A DNA stretch of 64,000 nucleotides. Origin: an uncultured Flavobacteriales bacterium (GTDB lineage: Bacteria > Bacteroidota > Bacteroidia > Flavobacteriales > Crocinitomicaceae). A program made the position numbers and the translations under genes. The notes under the pieces were generated by a model that was not told where the DNA came from, searched no databases, and was given only the letters and a program-made list of their open reading frames with translations. Below are positions 17,021-26,300 of the stretch, one piece after another. The stretch is taken from the NCBI GenBank assembly GCA_946482515.1, contig CAMLRS010000001.1:248001-312000 (forward strand), given 5' to 3'. The number at the start of each line of letters is the position of its first letter. Positions within the stretch are counted from its first letter, which is position 1.

Positions 17021-17029
17021 TAAATTTGT
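17021..17029 (+). promoter_or_regulatory. Bacteroidota -7 box, 4 nt before the AsmA-like gene
   Basis: TAAATTTGT matches TAnnTTTGY and lies 4 nt before the first ATG at 17034; a second in-frame ATG follows at 17040. Confidence 0.5.
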
Positions 17030-17033
17030 AATT

Positions 17034-19715
17034 ATGGTCATGCCGCGCTGGTTAAAACGTACGATCAAATGGACCATCGGGACATTTCTTGCGCTGATTC
17101 TGCTTATCAGCGGTGGACTCTATTTCTTCCACGACCAGATCGTTGAATTCGTGATCGGCGAGATCAACAAAAACCTGAAAGCCAAAGTCGAAGTTTCCAA
17201 AGTGGATATCACGTTCTGGAAAACCTTCCCCAATCTTTCCCTCGATTTTCACGATGTGTTCATTCCCGACGCTTTGCCGGGCGCTACACACAAAGACACG
17301 CTGCTGTACACCGAAATGATCCGGATGAAGTTCAATCCGCTCGATATCTGGAACGACGACTACAAAGTCAAATCCATCGACATCGCGCCGGGAACGCTGC
17401 AGCTGAAGGTGAACGAAAAAGGCAAGGTGAACTACGACATTGTGAAGGAAAGCAAGAGTGGTGAAACCTCATCATTCGAGCTCACGCTGGAAGCCATCAA
17501 CATCGAAGGACTGCGGTTCAGCTACGCCAATGCAGCACAGGAACAATTGTATTCGACCACTTTTTCGCAGCTGGCGCTGAGCGGTAAATTCACCGAAAAA
17601 CGCTTCAGCATGCACACCGAAGCGGCATTTCACATCAACCGCATCCAGAACGGGAAAATTCCATTCATCGTCAATCAGCCGGCTACGACCATTGTTGACA
17701 TAGCCGTTGACCAGGAAAAAGAAACCGTTTCGCTGCCGAATGGCCTCGTTCACCTGGCCGGATTGCCGTTCAAGGTCAGCGTACTGGTCGACAGCACATC
17801 CGTACACGCCAGGGTCAACGCCAAAGACCTGAACCTGGCCGATGTAGCCAATCATTTATCGGTTCAGGAAGCCGACAATGTGGAGCGTTTCAAAGGACAA
17901 GGAACCGCTTCGTTCTCGTTAAAGCTCGACAGCAAGCTCGGCACAGACGCCTTTCCGCTGATCGATTGCAGCTTCAATGTCAAACGCGGTCGCCTGGTGG
18001 AGCCAAGTCAGCATTTGGTGCTCAATTCCATCGAGCTCGATGGAAATTATTCCACCGTTAAAGGTCGTAACAAAGAAGAATTGAACCTGAACAATATTTC
18101 GTTTTCGACCGTCGGCGGGCCGTTCCAGGGCAATCTCTACATCCGGCAATTTTCGGCGCCGCGCTATACCGGCCGGGCCCGTGGCGCGATCGATCTGGCC
18201 GTCATCCACTCCTTGTTCCACATTCCGAAAATCCAGACGCTCACCGGCAACGTGAACGTCAATACGGAATTCGCGCTGGTGACCTTGCCAAAAGCGAATG
18301 GCGAACAGGTCATCGATATCGAACGCGGATCAGGCTCCATGAAAATGGCCGATGTAGCGCTGCAGCTCATCGACGACACCCGGAAATTTGAAAAGATCAA
18401 CGGTCAACTGCTCATCGATCAGCACCAGGCAGCGTTGGAAAACCTGTCCGTGATCCTGGGCAAATCGGATTTGCTGCTCAACGGTCATTTTGACCAGATC
18501 GACCGCTTCCTGCAAGACCAGGCCAATCTACAGATCGCCGTTACGGCGCAAAGCAACAAGATCGACCTCGCCGACTTCAACAGTACCAGCAGTGGCACAT
18601 CGGTGAAAGAAGCCGAACCGGCTAAGCGCGAATGGCTCCTTCCGACCATGATCGACGGCAATGTGCAGCTGGATGTCAACACCATTATCCTCGACGATCA
18701 CCGGTTCCTCGATATTCACGGCGATATGGCCGTGGGCAACCGTTCCATCCGCATCGACAGAATGTTTGGCCGCAACGCCGAAGCGACCATCCAGGGAATG
18801 CTGACCGTAGCCGAAACAGCGCCGGAACACTTCGAGCTGGTCACCAACCTGTATTCCAAAGACATTCGTTTTACGCCGCTGTTCAAGGAATGGCACAACT
18901 TCGAGCAGAACGTTATCACTTCCGACAACATTTCCGGGAAAGCCGAAGTGGCGATCGATTTCCGCGCACCGTTCGATATTCGCAAAGGCGTGATGAAGGA
19001 ACAGATGGAGGCCATGATTCACGTGAAAGTGACCAACGGGAACCTGAAAAACGTCTCTGCTTTCAAAGAGCTTACAGCCAGTTTGAAAACGCCTAAAACG
19101 CGACTGGTGCTCAAAAAGCGTGAGATCGAAGCGCTCGACGGCAAACTGAACAATATTTCCTTCGAAACGCTGGAAAACACCATTTTCATTAAAAACAGCA
19201 CCATTCGTATCCCATCGATGATCATCGAATCTTCGGCACTCGATATCACGACGGAAGGCACACACACCTTCAACAATTACATCGATTACAAATTCTCGTT
19301 CCGCTTCCGTGAGCTGAAATCAGAGAAAGACGAATCGGAATTCGGCGAAGTGGTCGACGACGGAACCGGTGTTCGCGTTTGGGTGCGCATGTTCGGCCCG
19401 CTCGACAATCCAACCATTGAATGGGACAAGCAGAGCAAAAAAGAACAGGCGAAGGAAAACCGCCAGGCGGCCAAAACGGAAGCCATTTCCATCCTGAAAA
19501 CCGAGTTCGGCTTTAAGAAAAACGACACGACCGTCAAGAAATATGTTCCGAAAACGCAACAACACGAGGAGATCCGCATCCAGTTCGGCGACGAGGAGGA
19601 GCCCGATCCGGTGGAACAGCAAAAGAAGGAAAATAAATTCCTGAACAATATCCGCCAGAAAACGCAGAAGCTGAAAAACCAGCAGCAGAACGACGTGGAG
19701 TTTGAGGTGGAATAG
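17034..19715 (+). CDS. AsmA-like family protein (893 aa)
   Basis: One N-terminal TM segment (TIGTFLALILLISGGLYFF) is followed by a long periplasmic region. The first ~150 residues form the AsmA/chorein-like N-terminal part (VEVSKVDITFWKTFPNLSLD, then a short linker and LNPLDIW-type strand). The C-terminal third has the AsmA C-terminal pattern of repeating beta strands (GNLKNVSAFKELTASLKTPK, STIRIPSMIIESSALDITTE). Proteins of this kind bridge the periplasm and are linked to outer-membrane lipid transport. The tail (from ~residue 790) is very polar, Lys/Gln/Glu-rich and probably disordered. It has no operon partner; a repeat mosaic follows. Confidence 0.88.
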   Translation: MVMPRWLKRTIKWTIGTFLALILLISGGLYFFHDQIVEFVIGEINKNLKAKVEVSKVDITFWKTFPNLSLDFHDVFIPDALPGATHKDTLLYTEMIRMKFNPLDIWNDDYKVKSIDIAPGTLQLKVNEKGKVNYDIVKESKSGETSSFELTLEAINIEGLRFSYANAAQEQLYSTTFSQLALSGKFTEKRFSMHTEAAFHINRIQNGKIPFIVNQPATTIVDIAVDQEKETVSLPNGLVHLAGLPFKVSVLVDSTSVHARVNAKDLNLADVANHLSVQEADNVERFKGQGTASFSLKLDSKLGTDAFPLIDCSFNVKRGRLVEPSQHLVLNSIELDGNYSTVKGRNKEELNLNNISFSTVGGPFQGNLYIRQFSAPRYTGRARGAIDLAVIHSLFHIPKIQTLTGNVNVNTEFALVTLPKANGEQVIDIERGSGSMKMADVALQLIDDTRKFEKINGQLLIDQHQAALENLSVILGKSDLLLNGHFDQIDRFLQDQANLQIAVTAQSNKIDLADFNSTSSGTSVKEAEPAKREWLLPTMIDGNVQLDVNTIILDDHRFLDIHGDMAVGNRSIRIDRMFGRNAEATIQGMLTVAETAPEHFELVTNLYSKDIRFTPLFKEWHNFEQNVITSDNISGKAEVAIDFRAPFDIRKGVMKEQMEAMIHVKVTNGNLKNVSAFKELTASLKTPKTRLVLKKREIEALDGKLNNISFETLENTIFIKNSTIRIPSMIIESSALDITTEGTHTFNNYIDYKFSFRFRELKSEKDESEFGEVVDDGTGVRVWVRMFGPLDNPTIEWDKQSKKEQAKENRQAAKTEAISILKTEFGFKKNDTTVKKYVPKTQQHEEIRIQFGDEEEPDPVEQQKKENKFLNNIRQKTQKLKNQQQNDVEFEVE

Positions 19716-19941
19716 CCTCGCCACAAACCTGCCTGTCGGCAGACAGGGGAGCAAAGACAATCTGCCTCCCTCCTTGAGGAGGGAATGAGGGAGGTGGCTA
19801 ATACGATATTGGTTTGATTATCCTCCCCCTTAATCCCCCCTGCCTGCCGGCGAGGCAAGCTCCAAAGGGGGAAAGGAATTATCCCTAACGGGGAAAAACA
19901 ATTCCGAACCACTTTTTCCGTTTTATACTACCTTAGAACCA
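19716..19941. repeat. Mosaic of three intergenic repeats, two holding the 20-bp palindrome
   Basis: From left to right: a CTCGCCACAAA/GGAGCAAAGAC repeat interrupted by CCTGCCTGTCGGCAGACAGG (19728-19747); a CCTCCCTCC hairpin (19765-19794); and a CCTCCCCCTTAATCCCCC / CTCCAAAGGGGG repeat interrupted by CTGCCTGCCGGCGAGGCAAG (19840-19859). Uninterrupted relatives of the first and third lie at 52294 and 39683. Confidence 0.75.
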
Positions 19942-21501
19942 ATGAATCTATACTCCAACAAGCAGAAGTGGAAGTTCGTGCTGATGGCCGTTGCCCTCAT
20001 CCTGGTGGCCGTTTCCCTGTGGGCATCCAACAGCATTGTGCAGCGCGTCGCCGATCGTGAGCGCATCCGGGCACGCCAATGGGCCGATGCGATCAAGAAA
20101 AAAGCCGAACTGGTTGGTTTTACCGATCGCGCCTTCCTGCAGCTGCGTGAATACGAACGGAAGCGCGTAAAATTGTGGGCCGATGCGACTGCCGAAATTT
20201 CACGGCCTATTCCCGGCGATCCGAACCGGAACTTTGATTTCCCGCTGGCCATCATCAACGACAACAAAGACATTCCCGTTATCATTGTCGACGATCAGAA
20301 CATTATTTACGGCTACAATAACCTCGATCTCGACACTTCGGATGTGCGCCCATTGTGGCCCGATGTCGATAACAGAACGCTCGTAAAACATTTCGAAGAC
20401 AGCCTCCTGAAGCTGGCCAAAAGCTGGGGCAAGCATCAGAACGTATTCCGGATCGAAGTGGTGCAGGGACTCACGATGTCGTATTATTACACCGATTCCA
20501 AGCGCACGATCCAGCTCGAAAACGAACGCGATTCACTCCTGACAGCTTTCAACGAAGAGCTCATTTCCGATTCGCGGCTCGTGCCGGTTGTGCTTTACGA
20601 CAAAGACCAGGAAAAGCTGATCGCTTCGAACCTGTCGAAAAAGAAAACCGACAGCCTGCACCTGCAAAAGACCATTGCCAACCTGGCGTTGATCAACGAG
20701 CCGATCGTGATCCAGTTCGATAAAAACATCAATCTGCTCTATTACGACGACAGCCAGGAGCTCAAGCTGTTGCAATACTATCCGTATATCCAGTTCCTCA
20801 TCATCGGTTTGTTCGTCTTCATTGCGTATTTGATGTTCAACACCTTCCGCAAGGCCGAACAGAACCAGGTATGGGCCGGAATGGCCAAAGAAACAGCCCA
20901 CCAGCTCGGAACACCGCTTTCGTCGCTCATGGCCTGGATCCAGCTGCTGGAAACGCAACCTGCCGTTGATCAGAACATCATTACCGAAATGCAGAAAGAC
21001 GTGGAACGACTCGATACCGTCTCGCAGCGTTTCTCCAAGATCGGCTCCGACGCGCAATTGCATTCCTCTGACATTCGTTCAACCGTCGAAGGTGTGGTCA
21101 ATTACCTGCGACCACGCATCTCCGCACGCGTGAGCATGGATTTCATCGTGCAGCGCGACCCGATTCCCGTACGTCACAACAAGCCGCTGATGGAATGGGT
21201 GATGGAAAACATCCTGAAAAATGCCGTCGACGCCATGGAATCATCGGGAGCGATTACGATTGATGTCCACACGACACCGGAATGGGCGCACATTGACATT
21301 TCCGACACCGGGAAAGGCTTATCGCCGAAGCAGTTCAAAACCATCTTCCAGCCGGGCTATACGACCAAAAAACGCGGTTGGGGATTGGGACTCTCGCTCG
21401 TTCGACGCATTGTGCGTGAGTACCACAAAGGCAAAGTCTTCGTGCTGCGCTCCGAGCCTGGAAAAGGTACGACCTTTCGCATCAGTCTTCCAATGAATTA
21501 G
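19942..21501 (+). CDS. Orphan membrane sensor histidine kinase
   Basis: 519 residues. Two TM segments (about residues 11-30 and 281-299) enclose a ~250-residue periplasmic sensor domain of unrecognised type. The phospho-acceptor His is in ETAHQLGTPLSSLMAWIQLL (about residue 319), followed by the ATP-binding domain: N box ENILKNAVDAMESSG, D box DISDTGKGL, F box FKTIFQPGYTTKKRGWG, and the G2 box GLGLSLVRRIV. The H box reads HQLGTPLS rather than the usual HE-L-R-TPL. No response regulator gene is beside it, so its partner is elsewhere. Confidence 0.9.
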   Translation: MNLYSNKQKWKFVLMAVALILVAVSLWASNSIVQRVADRERIRARQWADAIKKKAELVGFTDRAFLQLREYERKRVKLWADATAEISRPIPGDPNRNFDFPLAIINDNKDIPVIIVDDQNIIYGYNNLDLDTSDVRPLWPDVDNRTLVKHFEDSLLKLAKSWGKHQNVFRIEVVQGLTMSYYYTDSKRTIQLENERDSLLTAFNEELISDSRLVPVVLYDKDQEKLIASNLSKKKTDSLHLQKTIANLALINEPIVIQFDKNINLLYYDDSQELKLLQYYPYIQFLIIGLFVFIAYLMFNTFRKAEQNQVWAGMAKETAHQLGTPLSSLMAWIQLLETQPAVDQNIITEMQKDVERLDTVSQRFSKIGSDAQLHSSDIRSTVEGVVNYLRPRISARVSMDFIVQRDPIPVRHNKPLMEWVMENILKNAVDAMESSGAITIDVHTTPEWAHIDISDTGKGLSPKQFKTIFQPGYTTKKRGWGLGLSLVRRIVREYHKGKVFVLRSEPGKGTTFRISLPMN

Positions 21502-21544
21502 TACCCGTGTAACAATGTGCGCTTTATAGGTTATTTCACTTATA

Positions 21545-22504
21545 ATGAAAAAGATAGTAGTGGCTTTTCTGATTGGAATTTCCAGTCTTTCCTATGCACA
21601 ACAAACACTTCATACACTCACTGTAAAAGAAAGTGGTTTCACGGGGAATGTAAAATCTATCGTGGAAAAACAGCTATTGATTAACCCGGACAGTAGCCGT
21701 TACGAGGTTCCTAGTGCTTATGCCGAATACAATGAAGAAGGCTATCAGCTGTTGAACAAATCCAAAACCAAACACGCTGACAACACGTTCACCAAAAAAA
21801 TCAATACATACGACGACTTTAAAAACCTGGTTGAAGTAAAAGAGTATGAGGATACGCTTTTCGTTTGCACGAGGATTTATGAATACGATTCCCTGAACCG
21901 GAAAACAAAAGAGCTGGTGTATGGTCAGGATAGTCTACAGCGTGAAAAAACGCTCTATACTTATGATGAATCCGGGCACTTGATTGAAGAGGTAGTATGG
22001 GGTTTGGGCGATTCTCTTGTCGTGAAAAAAACGTATGAGTACGACAAAAATGGAAATCAGCTGAGCCAAAAAAGCTACAATGAAAAAAATGTTCTGAACT
22101 ACGAATACCTTTATCGGTATGATGACCGGAACAACAAAATAGAGCAGCAATACAGGAACTCTGTTGTTCGGACAGACAACTATGTCTACAATGAAAAGAA
22201 CCAGCTGATCAACATGTCCGTTTACCTGAATGACCTGCTCTTACATGAAATAGACTATACGTATGATCAAAACGGAGTCAACACAGAAACCGTTGAGCGA
22301 ATTCCGACAGGTCCGTTAAGAATTATTTCCCGTCACAATGAAAAAGGACTGATCATTGAAGCTATCCAATATAGAAACAACGAACTGGTGATTAGCCACA
22401 CCTGGTGGTATGAATACGATGCATGCGGAAACTGGACAAAATGTTATGTATCCTATAACGGTAAAATGTCAAGCTTTACTGAGAGAGCATTTGAATACTA
22501 TTAA
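21545..22504 (+). CDS. Secreted YD/RHS-like repeat protein (319 aa)
   Basis: A signal peptide (KKIVVAFLIGISSLSYAQ) precedes about nine degenerate repeats with a YEYD/YTYD core: RIYEYDSLNRKTKEL, TLYTYDESGHLIEE, KTYEYDKNGNQLSQ, YRYDDRNNKIEQ, then further divergent copies up to WYEYDACGNWTKC. Such YD repeats form extended beta-structures at the surface or in the periplasm. It is far shorter than true Rhs toxins and lacks any toxin tip domain. The gene is more AT-rich than its neighbours. No T9SS domain is visible at the C-terminus. Confidence 0.78.
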   Translation: MKKIVVAFLIGISSLSYAQQTLHTLTVKESGFTGNVKSIVEKQLLINPDSSRYEVPSAYAEYNEEGYQLLNKSKTKHADNTFTKKINTYDDFKNLVEVKEYEDTLFVCTRIYEYDSLNRKTKELVYGQDSLQREKTLYTYDESGHLIEEVVWGLGDSLVVKKTYEYDKNGNQLSQKSYNEKNVLNYEYLYRYDDRNNKIEQQYRNSVVRTDNYVYNEKNQLINMSVYLNDLLLHEIDYTYDQNGVNTETVERIPTGPLRIISRHNEKGLIIEAIQYRNNELVISHTWWYEYDACGNWTKCYVSYNGKMSSFTERAFEYY

Positions 22505-22519
22505 TCTCAATGGAGTTGT

Positions 22520-22528
22520 TACTTTTAC
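22520..22528 (+). promoter_or_regulatory. Possible promoter box before the sigma factor gene
   Basis: TACTTTTAC, a one-mismatch form of TAnnTTTG(Y), lies 31 nt before the TTG at 22560. The same variant precedes ruvB. Confidence 0.3.
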
Positions 22529-22559
22529 GAAGCGAAGCATTTCCTTCTAAAAGATCACT

Positions 22560-23123
22560 TTGTTTAACCGAAAAAAGACAGCTGCAAACGAGGCCGACCA
22601 GATAAGGATGGCGCAACGGGACAACCGTCATTTCGGGCCGTTGTATGAAGCGTATTTCGAGCAGATCTACCGTTTTATTTTCAAACGACTCGGCGGTGAC
22701 GAAACAGCTTCAGGCGATCTGACACAGCACACGTTCATCAAAGCGATGGCGCACATCCACAAATACGAGGATCGCGGCTTGCCTTTCAGCGCCTGGCTCT
22801 ATCGCATTGCACAAAACGAAGTGAACATGTTCTTCCGTGCTGAAAAGCGGAATTACTTCGTCGAGATCAATGACCGCCAGCTTTCCGGTCTGCTCGAAGA
22901 AACAACCGGCGAATCGGGTTTTACGCAAGAAGATCTCGAACAATTGGTCGAAGTGATCAACAACCTCGAAGAATCGCATCTGGATATCATTGAATTACGG
23001 TTCTTCCAGGGAATGAGCTTCAAGGAAATTGCCGATATTTACAGTACAACGGAAGCCAACGCAAAAATGCGCCTGTACCGTCTCCTCGAGAAGATCAGGC
23101 TACAATGGAAAAAAACGTCATGA
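22560..23123 (+). CDS. ECF-type RNA polymerase sigma factor
   Basis: 187 residues from a TTG start (22560); an ATG at 22608 would give a shorter form starting MAQRDNRHF. Region 2 is clear (LYEAYFEQIYRFIFKRLGGD, then DLTQHTFIKAMAHIHKYE and FSAWLYRIAQNEVNMFFRAE). Region 4 has NNLEESHLDIIELRFFQGMS and FKEIADIYSTTEANAKMRLY, the helix-turn-helix for the -35 element. It directs RNA polymerase to a limited regulon. The next gene overlaps its stop (ATGA) and encodes a one-TM protein that could be its anti-sigma partner. Confidence 0.9.
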   Translation: MFNRKKTAANEADQIRMAQRDNRHFGPLYEAYFEQIYRFIFKRLGGDETASGDLTQHTFIKAMAHIHKYEDRGLPFSAWLYRIAQNEVNMFFRAEKRNYFVEINDRQLSGLLEETTGESGFTQEDLEQLVEVINNLEESHLDIIELRFFQGMSFKEIADIYSTTEANAKMRLYRLLEKIRLQWKKTS

Positions 23124-23323
23124 GAAAGTTCAAATTAAATACGGATTCAAAGCCCCAGGAGCCTACCCGGGAACAGCTGGCCCGTTACAAGGACTTTGCC
23201 AGCGTTTCCCATCAATACGACCGCATTGCCAAGCGCCCGAAAAAGCCGCTTTACAAAGATCCGAAGCTCTTCCTCCTGCTTCTGATCATAGGAATCGTGT
23301 TCCTGTTGTTGTTTTTGGAGTAA
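23120..23323 (+). CDS. Small one-TM protein coupled to the sigma factor (67 aa)
   Basis: I chose the ATG at 23120, which overlaps the sigma factor stop by 4 nt; an ATG 15 nt upstream is also in frame. The N-terminal ~45 residues are polar and charged (FKLNTDSKPQEPTREQLARY, a basic KRPKKPLYKDPK), followed by one C-terminal TM segment (LFLLLLIIGIVFLLLFL). The cytoplasmic N-terminus and translational coupling fit a minimal membrane partner of the sigma factor, but no zinc or other anti-sigma motif is visible. A weak stem (AAGCTCAACGAGCTT) lies at the stop codon. Confidence 0.75.
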   Translation: MRKFKLNTDSKPQEPTREQLARYKDFASVSHQYDRIAKRPKKPLYKDPKLFLLLLIIGIVFLLLFLE

Positions 23324-23369
23324 GCTCAACGAGCTTCTTCCTCATTCTCGTTCTGCTTCTCATTCTGTC

Positions 23370-26300
23370 TCAGAATCCTTCCAGATCCGGAACGCGCATC
23401 GCAATGAACGCTTTGCGTACGGCTTCGCCAACACCCGGAATATCTACGTGAACGATGTAAACGCCCGACGCTACCGGAATTCCTACCCGATTGGTAAGAT
23501 TCCAGTCGAGATATGTTTGCGGACTGTCTTTCTTAAACTGGTTGATCAGCTTCCCGGAAACATTGTAGATACTCACCGTACATCGCTCCGGCAGGTTGGT
23601 GATTTTGATCCGCGTATCGACCTTGTTGCGCTCGTATTCTGAATAAGCGTAATACGGATTCGGCACAATGTTGATCAGATCGAGCACAGAAAGTGCAGCA
23701 TCCTGATTTTCGCGGTCTGTCTGATGCGCATCCATGGACCAGCCGTAATGCGGATAGCCACCGTTGCTGTTCGTAGCAGTGAAGGCCTGGTACTCGGTGT
23801 TGATCCGCACACTCACGCGCACATCGGAAGAAAGCAAAGTGTGGCCCTGGTTCAGTAACGGATACATCACCCACATGAGGTTGGTATACAGCTGTCGATA
23901 GCTGACATTGGTTTCCTCGAGGAAGCGATCGTACACCCAACTGTTGAGACCATCGTAATACGGACAAGGAGTCCCGTCGATTCCTACGCCAAAAACATAC
24001 ACCGCGTGCAAGCCGCCCATCACCGGCACGCCTTCCTGACTGAAGATTTCCGACGTCGGGTTCCAGACCATATCACCACCGTTTCCGCTGGTCATGAATG
24101 AATTTTCCCCGAAAGCCATGTGCAAACGATAACCCGATTCCACATCAATGGCGTAACCCGGGAACCAGCCCATGCCCATCGTTCCGGAACCATCCGGGTT
24201 GCCGTCCTGATCAACACTCGGACTGCGACGCAATGTCCCGGGCTTCGCATTACCGATCGCGAGATCCTGGTACGGGCACAATTCCACAACGGCGCAGCGC
24301 GTCCATTTCGAGCGATCAGATGTGATCACAATATCGATCCCTGAAGCACGTGCGATCGTTCCTTCCGCCCGGGCCGGACCGAGAAAACTCATTCCGTCAG
24401 GCTCGATCACCGGCATGTAATCGCAGGTAGCACCTACGAGCGAGCCGTGTGTAATACCGCCTCCGAGCAACTTTTCGTACTGTTGGTCAGGGTCGATATT
24501 TATGCGGTCAGGATAACAGCCATCGGTGTAATATTCATCACTTGGGGAAGCAGCTCCGGGACTGAAAATACCAGAACGTATCCAGTTACGAGGATCGGAT
24601 TCATCGCTGTCCTGCACAAATCCCAGCCATTTGGCTGTTGAATCGGAGAACTGGATCCGCGCAGCGATTGGATCGGCAAACAGCTTGTATTCCGGCGTTG
24701 AAATGCCGACGTCGTAATACGATTGCTGCTGGATCTGCACCGAAATTCCCCATTGCGGAATGAGCTGTTCGTTGTCAACGGAAATAGTGGTTTCGGATAC
24801 CACTGAATCCAGCAAATCACCGTCGCGCTCGTCATAGCGGTAAACCACCCATTCCGATGAATCGACTATGCCCGACGAATGGTGAGAGAATTCGCATTCG
24901 AAATAACCGGAAGCTACATTGAGCGGATCAATGACTTTGACGTTGATCGGTCCTGCATGCTGCCGGAATGTCAGCTCGGGAAGCGTTCCCTGCAACAGGA
25001 TGCTTTGTTCGCTTTGCGCCGTGATGTCAGTATACAGCAAACCGTTTCCACGCCCATCCAATCGTGTGATAGCCGGCTGGAAGCCGTAATCTGCAAAGTG
25101 GGCAGTTCCCATTGCTTCCGGCGCCGGATGATGCGGAATACCGCGCACCGCCTTTACTTCCCCTATGGCCGCTTTTCGACTGGCAATGAACGGTTTTTTC
25201 TGCCCGTCGAGCTTGGTCGGATCGGAAGGATCGTAGTCCTTGTAATTGTTGTGCGCGTAGGCCACAGCGATGTAGTAATACTGCTTGAAGTTGACCAGTC
25301 GGCGATCACCGGCAGCAAAGGCATCTTCGGTGATGCGGAACGAATGGCGAAGCCCCTTGTTGTCGCCGTCCACTTTCTCGACCGGCATGGAAACACCCAG
25401 CTCTTCGTCCAGCTCAAAATTGATGAGGCGCGCTACATTGTCTTTGATATCGCATTGTGCAACTAGACGGGCTTTGGCAGGATCTTCGAGATCGGAAACG
25501 GAAGCATCGGCGGCTTTCATCTGGTAGATCAGGTAGCCCTGGAAACGGTAGAATTTATCGGCATCAGGATCGGCAGCTACAATGAACGGATCGAATTCCT
25601 GGTAGGCTTCATTAGCGTTGTTGGAAACCAGTGCGTTCGACAGCGTCAGGATAAGCTCGTTTTCCAGCTCCTGGATAACCAATTGCGGCGCATGCGGACC
25701 ATCGAGCACCCGGAAGCAGTTTTCGAACAAAGCCTGGGCTTTATCATCGGCGCGACGCAGCACTTCTACGGAAGCAAACGGATCGCCGGCTCCTGAACGT
25801 GCCCATACAACTCCAACGGTGATATTGTTAACTGCACCCGGTTTCAGAATAAATGGTCCGGCCGATTGCAAAAAACGGCGGTCATACGGCAGGTTGTTCG
25901 CCGTTTGTTCTGTCCAGAGCGCTTGTGGAACGCCACCTGTCCCCCATCCCAATGGATCGGTATCACCGGGAAACATAAAGTCGCAAGGCGTATTGAAATC
26001 GGTGTTCGGGTCGGAAATATGGCCATTGCCGCCGTAGTAGAAGGGTGTGTTGTCTTTCCAGCGGCCGCGCAGGAAGTTGTAGTAATCAGACGCGCTGGTT
26101 GGATCGGTCTGAGCCGGATTCGCACCACCACCGGTATTGATGTAATAGAGAAAGCGGCGCATTCCGAAACGCTCGTTATCCACGATGCCATCGCCGTAAC
26201 CAATGCCGTTCAAGGCTTCGTTCGGACCAATTCCGAAACCGTTATCGATCTCGTCGTCGTCCTGGAACGGGCCTTCGAAGAAATCTACGCCAACGGCCGG

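Noticed and set aside
21545..22504. Rhs/YD toxin system
   Set aside because: Only about nine degenerate YD repeats, no RHS core, no toxin tip domain and no immunity gene downstream.
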